Shown here one piece after another: positions 57,801 through 64,000 of a stretch of 64,000 nucleotides of DNA (the first letter of the stretch is position 1; each line of letters begins with the position of its first letter). Origin of the DNA: Nereocystis luetkeana (taxonomy: Eukaryota > Sar > Phaeophyceae > Laminariales > Laminariaceae); assembly GCA_031213475.1 (NCBI GenBank), contig JARUPZ010000002.1, positions 8,170,830 through 8,234,829 on the forward strand, given 5' to 3'. Below the pieces are notes generated by a model. That model searched no databases. It was not told where the DNA came from and saw only the letters and a program-made list of their open reading frames with translations. The translations under genes were made by a program, and so were the position numbers.

Positions 57801-60800
57801 CTGACGCTACTGCGAGCTCACGCTACTCGTATACACCCCCTCTGTTGTCCCCATCCCGCAGTGAAAGGACCGCTTTGATATAATACTAACATATATTTGG
57901 GCACATATTGATAATATATATAGACGGTTGATATTAATAGTAGACAAAAACTTACACAGGTTCGTACCTGGCGTCGTTCAGCTTGGGTTCGCCATATCCG
58001 GGGGAAAAAACAACAACAAACAGGGGGAGACATGAGAGAGACACTAGAGACCACTGCGCCGCGAGCGAGGGCAGGAAGGCAGTCAGGCAAATCACGCAGG
58101 CGAATCATGCAGGCATTCCTTGCATGCAGAAGTTCGTTGGTTCACCTTGGGCGTGAGGATACCGATGCCTTTCGACCCGGCCTTCACCGCCGCCAGGATG
58201 TCATCCGGCGTGTCGCCCACCTGCACCACTCGGTCAGGGAAACGCCGGGAGCGGCAATGAAGGAGCGGGGGAGAAGCCCCTCGGAGGCGGGGGGGGGGGG
58301 GGGGGGGGGGGGTGAGGGAGAGGGGGGGTAGGGACAAGGAGAGAAAGAGAGAGAGCGGACGCGGTGTTAGGGTTGGCCACGCATAAGGAAGGCAGTGTGC
58401 GTGGGTGTGCTCCAACTTGCAACTGCACTCACAGTTCGGGGGGTCTTGCTGCTGCAGCCCGTGCGTGGTCTCGCCCATTAACAGCTACGCAGCTTGCTAT
58501 TACGAAGCATACATCCGTACATCTTACCAGGTTATACACTTTCCCGTATTTCAGGCGACACGCATGTTTGTTCTTTCGAAGCGACCGTCGCGCTGGCGAC
58601 CCCAGGAGCACGTGCTTCCCGGCGCAAAAAAGCTCAGCGAGCCACGGCAATGCACACGACCCGCCACTTCATTTCGTCACAGTGTGAATGAAGCCATGGG
58701 ACACCAATCTCCTCGTCCTTATCCGTTCCTCCCGAAAGAGCGCAAAACGAGCTGTGATGAAAACGAAACACAGAAGGAAGACATCGAGCTGACAAATTAA
58801 TCCATCTCTCCGGGCTCACAAAAAAAAAAAAAGACAGAGACACAACGACAAAGATGTGCCGTACCAGGGCTGTGTCCTTGGGGTCCACGCCGATCAGCTT
58901 CGCGGCCTGGGCCACCGGGAAGGGGTCTGGCTTGGCCGGGCCATCCTCCATGCAGACGCACGCCTTGAAGAGGTGGCTCAGCCTGGAAGGGTACCCATGC
59001 AACAGCACCGCCGACCGCCGACCGATGATAGCTTTAGATATAGAGCAGATAATCAAAAGGGCACTCAAGGGCCTCCCGCTGCGTTCATATACAATCGCTT
59101 CTCCCTTTCATGTGCGTACATACCACGGAAAACAACAAAAAAAACTCTTGACTCCAACAAGGCGGGCGTCAATTTAAAAGTGCATCCACGTTTCGGGGGG
59201 AAAAAGCAACTCGGAATTAGAGTACTATTAAATAAGTTGCTTTGGCAGCACAAAAAGGGGTTCGGAAAAAAATAGGGAATGGGAAGGGCGCGTCTCGCGC
59301 GAATCGTGCCGCGTGTAAAAGTTCGCGCATCAGGGAGATTTAATAGGGCGCGTGGCTGCCGCTGCCGCCGCCCGGTGGTGGTGGTGGTGGGGGTGTACAC
59401 AAAAAAAAGCGCGTAACCCGCTGCGTCCAAAACACCCCGCCAAGTATAACTATGTTTATAAAAAGTCCTAGGTTTTGTTTGGTATGTCTACAGGTTCAGA
59501 GAGCCTCCATACACGCACGGGGGGGGGGTGTACTCGATAGGAGAGATGTACTCGATCTCATAAATGGCCGTAGTCGGATGACCATAGACCCTCGCACGGG
59601 GGGGGGGGGGGGCTATGTTGTCTCTCAACGGCACACAGCAGTAGGCTGTGCGACCGTTGCGGTAGAGAACGCCCGCACAGCAAGCTCCTGTGCATTCGCA
59701 GAGATCGAAGCTACTGTACGTGCCAATACAGTAGTAGCCCCTCTATATACACGAGTGCCGGATGCCGGATATCGTGCCTGTGGAATCGCTTGGCACAGAT
59801 GGGATTCGCAAATGTGGTCTATTTCGGGGGACCATAGTAAATAGGACCTACGGTACATACAAAAACCTACATATTTACCTATTTTTACGAACGATATCTG
59901 GTCCTATTTACTATGGTCCCCCGGTAATAGTGTTCGAGGTAGTGCCGATGGTCGCTACAGTATAGTGCCGGTATTGTTGGCTGGCACATATGAGACCGGC
60001 GCTATGATAAAGAGGCCACCGGCATTACTGTACCGCAAATGGGTCCCCCTTCACCTACCCGTGCTTCTTCAGGAAGTAGTCGCAGTCCCCCCGCGGCCTG
60101 CCAGTGACGATGGCCATGCCTATCGGCAAACGCCGCCTGAGCTCCTCCAGCACACCTGCCACAGATAAAAAGCGCCGCCGCCGCCGCCGCCGCCGCCGTC
60201 GCCGCCGCCGCCGCAGCAGCAGCAGCAGCAGCAGAAGCAGCAGCAGCAGCGGGCGCGAGGGAGCGAGCGAGCGAGCGAGTCGATGCACCATCATTACTCT
60301 GTAGCAACTTACTACATAGCGCGGGAGGAGAGGGGCTGTAAACTCAAAAGCTTAACAACGCCCTCTGCGTAAATCAGCTTACAAGTGCTTTCATGCGAGA
60401 GCAGGAGCGCGGGCAGAGCAGCAGTAGTGCGCCCAGGGATGGCCGTACGCTGTCCGTAGGCCAACCGCAGCGGGCGACCCACCTTTGGCCGGGATGAGCG
60501 TTTCTACGTCCTTCAGGCCGGGCTGGCCGTCCACACCCTGGTATAATTCCTCGAATTTTGCCGTCACCTCCTCCAGCGTGGGAGCAGCTTCGGCGCCGAC
60601 CGACGCCCGGATAAGGCTGAGGGTCAGCTTCTGGAAACCCCAGAAAGAAGAAAAAGGGGGGAACGGGGGGAAAATAGATGAGTTTCGGCCTTAAAAACAA
60701 ACAAACAGTACAAACATGTATATTACATATGACACATCATCGTTGGATACACGCGGAGGGGAAAACGCATCAAGGAGAAGACGAGAAAACGCTCACCAAC

Positions 60801-62872
60801 TGAGCTGTGCACACGGACCCCGACTAAAAAAACAGAAAATGACTACGTGCAACACCATTTAGTCTCTGACGAAACCCCAAGTTTAGACGGCCCGGCAATG
60901 TTTAGACGGCCCGGCAATGTTTAGACGGCATTCCCAAGGGAAAAGGGATCTTCCTTTTCGTGTGATTTTCGTACGAAGTGGTCTTGAGGCGCCGACGAGA
61001 ACCCGCCGAGGGTGATCTAACTTTCGGACTGCAGAAATGGTCACGTACCGGTGATGTAGACATCCAACGAAAAGCGAGCGTGGAAAGAAGGCTGGTACGA
61101 TACAAGGGTATATATGTATACCAACGCTTGTTTTTCTCCGCCTCACAGTATGTGACCGCATGGTTAGAGCAACTCTCTAGGATAAGGAACCAGGACGGAC
61201 CCTGGGTGTACTGATGTAGTTGGGTAGACACAAAGCGTAACGCGAAGACAACACTCACAACGCGAAAGAAGGGAATAGTATTCACGGCAGGGGAGCGGGG
61301 GGGCGGGGGGGGGGCACACAACGCCTACACACTACACAGGCCCAAGAGGCGACGGTGAAAGAAAAAAAAAGACGGGACGATTTTTCGGCTGCCCCAACAC
61401 CTTCCCACATCACTGCCTTCACCGTCAGGTATACAGGTGTCACCGTCAGGTATATAGGTGTAGTCGAGACGTAAAAAACTCGTGAAGAGGAACATGTGCC
61501 CGTTGCTGCAACAACAGACAATCGGGAGTGGTCTCGCGCGTATGGCATGCTGCGTTTTACGTTTTTGCCGACGTGATACACATCTGAGAGTCTGTCATCC
61601 CTGCTTTGCCGATAATACGTTTGAGAGTCTCCCTCCCACCCTGCGTTCTGCCGATCGGGGCACGGACATCCCCGTGCGTCAATACATTTGAGGCGCCCAT
61701 TCTAGCTTTTGCTTAGAGTGATGTATCACACCATCACCCGGGTGATAAAATAACACACCCCCTCTCCCTCGGACACGAATTTCTCGACAGCGGAGAGGGT
61801 GTCAATGGCCGAACGATGCGTAAAGACGGGGAAGGAAGACATCAACGAGATATTTAAAGGACAAAAAACACCATTTTCGTTGCGTTTGTGTGTGATCGCC
61901 CCTACTCACCCCCCGCCTCCTTCCGCCCCACTGTTTCGATAAAATAAAACGGCTCAGAAAATCATCCCAGAACAGCGGGGAGGGGGGGGGGGGGGGGGTG
62001 TTAAGTTATCACTCGGGTGATAGGGCTATAATACGGTACCAGGTATACCCGTAGTTATACAGAGACAGCAACAAGTGACGCACCCAGTCGTTGTTAGCAT
62101 CGCCCTTGACCTTGGCCGCTGTGATCTCCTCCGCAGTCACGGCCACATGCCAGTGCGCGGCCGTCTGGCAGGAGGAGACGCCACGCAGAACAAGTGGAAG
62201 GAAGTCGAGAGGCACGAGTTATAGGGCGGAACAAAAGTATGGAAAAAACCGCCTCGACTCGGGGCGTGACGCTTCAGCCGAGACACGGAGCCGGCTTGGG
62301 CTCGAAAAACAACGGGGGCAGAAGCGCCAATACGAGTACCCTACATAGTGGCTGGTGCACGACGATAAACCTTAGATACATATGATCTTGATATAGATAG
62401 CGCTACATTATTCCTATTTTCTGCCCTTGCTCTAAGATGAAGGCAGGGAACTATTCCGTCCCAGCCGCAGGCCGTACGTGGCACATTTCTCCCATCAAGA
62501 GTAGTGGGCGGTGTAATGGCAACAAATAAAACTGGTTGAAGTAAGCAGGGTGTCCGTACCTCTACTGCCCGTATATTCTACGTTTCGGCATACGACTTCT
62601 TGATTATAGTTCAAAAATCGGTCGCATTTGACCCGGGGCACATCCGAAAACGAAACGCGTTTTTGAACATTCCGTGATCCCTACCAGCACCAACTACAAA
62701 CAACGGGCACTGCCGCTACGAGTAGCCGTCAAGTGGCATGCACACCGCGACCATGTTCCCATAAAAAAATACCACCAGGCGTACCTTTATAACAGCCTGC
62801 CTGTAGGATTGGGAAACCTCAGCCAGCACTCCGTCCATGTCGAACAGGAGAGACTTCAGGGGCGCAGAGCTG
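51833..62872 (-). CDS. IGPD: HAD phosphatase-imidazoleglycerol-phosphate dehydratase fusion, 12 exons
   Basis: Exons on the minus strand: 62872-62785, 62164-62084, 60630-60483, 60155-60059, 58982-58865, 58220-58146, 56959-56715, 56022-55962, 55193-55039, 54512-54384, 52950-52815 and 51913-51833. All have GT-AG borders and all phases agree, giving about 470 residues. The HAD part shows nucleophile motif [12 protein letters not shown], motif [11 protein letters not shown], motif III lysine in EDGPAKPDP and acidic motif IV VGDTPDD. The IGPD part shows [73 protein letters not shown] and the terminal PSTKGMLA, including the metal-binding HHxxE sites. IGPD dehydrates imidazoleglycerol phosphate in histidine synthesis. 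The HAD part could be histidinol-phosphatase; that is inferred. The start codon and leader are missing: the first exon needs an upstream partner ending in phase 2. A micro-exon near 57970 cannot be excluded. Confidence 0.93.
52980..54260. other. Intron of the HAD-IGPD gene with G runs and a poly-C repeat
   Basis: A G homopolymer near 53168 and a family I poly-C repeat fragment at 53870-53985 are the only recognised parts. Confidence 0.45.
53870..53985 (+). repeat. Poly-C-tailed repeat, family I, diverged 3' part
   Basis: CGACGTGTTCCGTCCCGG through GCATAATATCGAGTGCAACC matches the family I 3' region. The tail is short and C-rich. Confidence 0.5.
54266..54312 (-). other. Duplicated fragment of exon 10 and its splice donor in the intron
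   Basis: About 45 bases match the 3' end of exon 10 (54384-54427) with five or six differences, including GACATCCAGCTGCAATT and the donor-side sequence. The donor core reads AACGAGGTGG instead of CACGAGGTGA. It lies about 110 bp downstream of the real donor and could be a decoy. Confidence 0.6.
54845..54928 (+). repeat. Poly-C-tailed repeat, family II, 3' fragment
   Basis: TGCGTGGTCAATGGTCAGATGACT through CAAATGAGTACGTCACCCCCCCC, antisense within an intron of the HAD-IGPD gene. Confidence 0.55.
56520..56688 (+). repeat. Poly-C-tailed repeat, family I
   Basis: CGACTCGCTCAATACCTCACGG through CATGCATGACAATGAACACAACCCCCCC, in the intron between exons 7 and 8 of the HAD-IGPD gene, antisense to it. 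Confidence 0.6.
57298..57445. repeat. (CCGAA)n pentanucleotide repeat
   Basis: The unit ACCGA recurs with point variation over about 150 bp in the intron between exons 6 and 7. It reads as NRTEP-type low complexity in one frame and is not coding. Confidence 0.85.
58290..58312. repeat. G homopolymer of about 22
   Basis: An uninterrupted G run in the intron between exons 5 and 6, one of several long G or C runs in the window. Confidence 0.9.
59513..59612 (-). repeat. Poly-C-tailed repeat, family I 3' end, minus copy, G runs at both edges
   Basis: Read on the minus strand this is GAGGGTCTATGGTCATCCGAC, CATTTATGAGATCGAGTACA and a C run. A second G run (59598-59612) abuts the other edge, so the fragment sits between two homopolymers. 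Confidence 0.6.
59822..59927. mobile_element. MITE, TA-flanked (copy 5)
   Basis: TTTCGGGGGACCATAGTAAATAGGACC pairs with the reverse complement of GGTCCTATTTACTATGGTCC, an inverted repeat of more than 25 bp with TA on both sides. It lies in the intron between exons 4 and 5 of the HAD-IGPD gene. Confidence 0.85.
60166..60250. repeat. (CCG)n and (CAG)n microsatellites
   Basis: CGC/CCG triplets followed by CAG triplets lie just upstream of exon 4 in the intron between exons 3 and 4. Frames through it encode only poly-R, poly-S or poly-A. Confidence 0.85.
60640..62083. other. Intron 2 of the HAD-IGPD gene, nothing else recognised
   Basis: It contains a 19-bp tandem (GTTTAGACGGCCCGGCAAT, near 60885-60925), CACCGTCAGGTATA repeats near 61420-61460 and a G run near 61985. 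No further exon is needed by the phases. Confidence 0.4.
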
Positions 62873-63700
62873 CTGGCGCGGACAAGAGCAGCGGGCACGA
62901 AGAGGGGGGGCGGGGCGCACCCGGGAGGAGACCACACGTGCCCAGGGTCGCGATGTCATCAGAGTGACGTCCGGAAGATGCTCAACTAACTATTTGTATC
63001 TAGGTAGCAGTTATGATTATTGTAGCTCGCATGTGCAGAGCCACCGTTGTTGCTGCTGCTGTGGCTTACGTTGGACGAACTTGAGCGCGTACACATACCC
63101 TGTCTGTAGAGTAGTATGCGGACTGGTACCTGGTACTCGTACCTGATGTATATATACCTGGTAAGTGCTACGGGCCCTTTCGCTAATGCTGTGGAGTTAA
63201 ATGCCTCCAAGTTCCAATACCAAGAAGTGTATTCTCAAACCATGGAAAAACATCATCTGCTTCGCAGATTCAAGCTCGTTTACTGCTGCTGCGGCTATGA
63301 TACACCTGTCAGACCTTTCCTCGGCTGCTGCTGTGGCGTTCGGGGCATTCGACACTATGTTTGACGCACTTTGTCCGCGAGACGGAGGAGGTTTACCCTA
63401 CACATGGATTGATTGGGTTGAGGATAGGGTTACGGGTGGTGATACCGTACGCGTATCGTACACAGCAGTGACCCTCAACCCTAGTGTTGAAAAAACGGCA
63501 CACGCGTGCTTGTATATACCCTTAAATTGACACACGCCCCCCCCAAAAAACGCCGCTTTTGCCCTTGTACACACGGCTTCGCAATCTTGGTTCAGAAAGG
63601 GGCCACGAAGACCTCCGCCTCGGGAACCAAATTTGTGTAATCTGTAGGGCTGCGAGTCGGCACGGCTGAAGTCGCCGACTACATTAGCTATCAGTCGGAC
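62873..63700. other. Upstream of the first secure HAD-IGPD exon
   Basis: The polypyrimidine tract ahead of 62872 (CCCCCTCTTCGTGCCCGCTGCTCTTGTCCGCGCCAG in part) argues for an acceptor. Nothing else is recognised apart from a GGTACC cluster near 63125. Confidence 0.35.
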
Positions 63701-63779
63701 TACTATTATCATTAATAATATTATAAAAGTAGCCGATCGTGAAACGAAAATGCCAACTATCCGACATACCTGGTACCAG

Positions 63780-63926
63780 GTATTGAATTTCCTTAACTGT
63801 AGGAAGGTGTTGCCAATGCGGGATACAGCTTTTCAACGCGAATCGCCGTGGCCTGCGGATAACCCCACGCCCTGTGACACTGTGCAGCGCGCGGCGGAAG
63901 GCCCACACGCACACAGGCGCGCACAT
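63780..63926 (-). CDS. Possible leader exon with targeting-peptide character
   Basis: An ATG in good context (CGCCATG) opens a minus-strand frame MCAPVCVWAFRRALHSVTG, rich in Arg, Ser and hydrophobics and nearly free of acids, as in organelle targeting peptides. It is the right strand and distance for the missing N terminus of the HAD-IGPD protein. However, the obvious donor (CCAG/GTATGT, 63777) ends in phase 1 while exon 62872 needs phase 2. The link is therefore unproven. Confidence 0.25.
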
Positions 63927-64000
63927 GGCGGGGTCAGCCCATCTCCTTTTCTACGGTGCCGACGGCGTACCGGTAACGCTTTACCAAATATTTTATATTT

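Noticed and set aside
57955-58000. Possible micro-exon (LNDA region) between exons 6 and 7
   Set aside because: The only acceptor-donor pair gives 14 or 26 nt, which breaks the phase with exon 7.

Overview
The window looks like nuclear DNA of a eukaryotic alga with long introns, most likely a stramenopile and probably a brown alga. This is inferred from GT-AG introns of 0.2-2.5 kb with short exons, GC-rich codon use in exons, many retroelements, and a histidine-biosynthesis gene that joins a HAD phosphatase to imidazoleglycerol-phosphate dehydratase (IGPD). I recall that fusion from oomycetes. No rRNA, confident tRNA, CRISPR or operon structure is visible.

Layout. 1-6.3 kb holds DNA-transposon relics, a tandem repeat and one unassigned minus-strand coding segment. 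6.3-27.3 kb is dominated by one APE-type LINE family (RTE-like). Five copies (A-E) are nested: A lies antisense in the 3' UTR of E, and C and D lie antisense in the 3' region of B. Copy C keeps a single 1237-codon reading frame with endonuclease and reverse transcriptase. Harbinger-like and tRNA-derived SINE insertions sit inside these copies. At 16.2-17.7 kb a separate (AAC)n-tailed element carries a small ORF for a heptad-repeat protein with a C-terminal membrane anchor; an internally deleted copy lies at 31.2-31.5 kb. 27.3-41.6 kb is repeat-rich, with scattered minus-strand exons. One has an IFT25/HSPB11-like sequence; others are unassigned.

41.8-49.4 kb (+) is a multi-exon gene for a low-complexity/poly-Q, TPR-like and coiled-coil protein. 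Its introns are full of short interspersed repeats that end in poly-C. 51.8-62.9 kb (-) is a 12-exon gene for the HAD-IGPD fusion. All its splice phases agree and the catalytic motifs of both domains are present. Its N-terminal (probably targeting) exon is not securely found.

The IGPD domain should catalyse the dehydration step of histidine synthesis. The HAD domain could be a histidinol-phosphate phosphatase, but that is inference. The repeats form a small ecosystem: the LINE, the AAC-tailed elements with a similar 3' end, two tRNA-headed SINE types, poly-C-tailed repeats, TA-flanked and TTA-flanked MITEs, and dispersed GGTACC palindromes.
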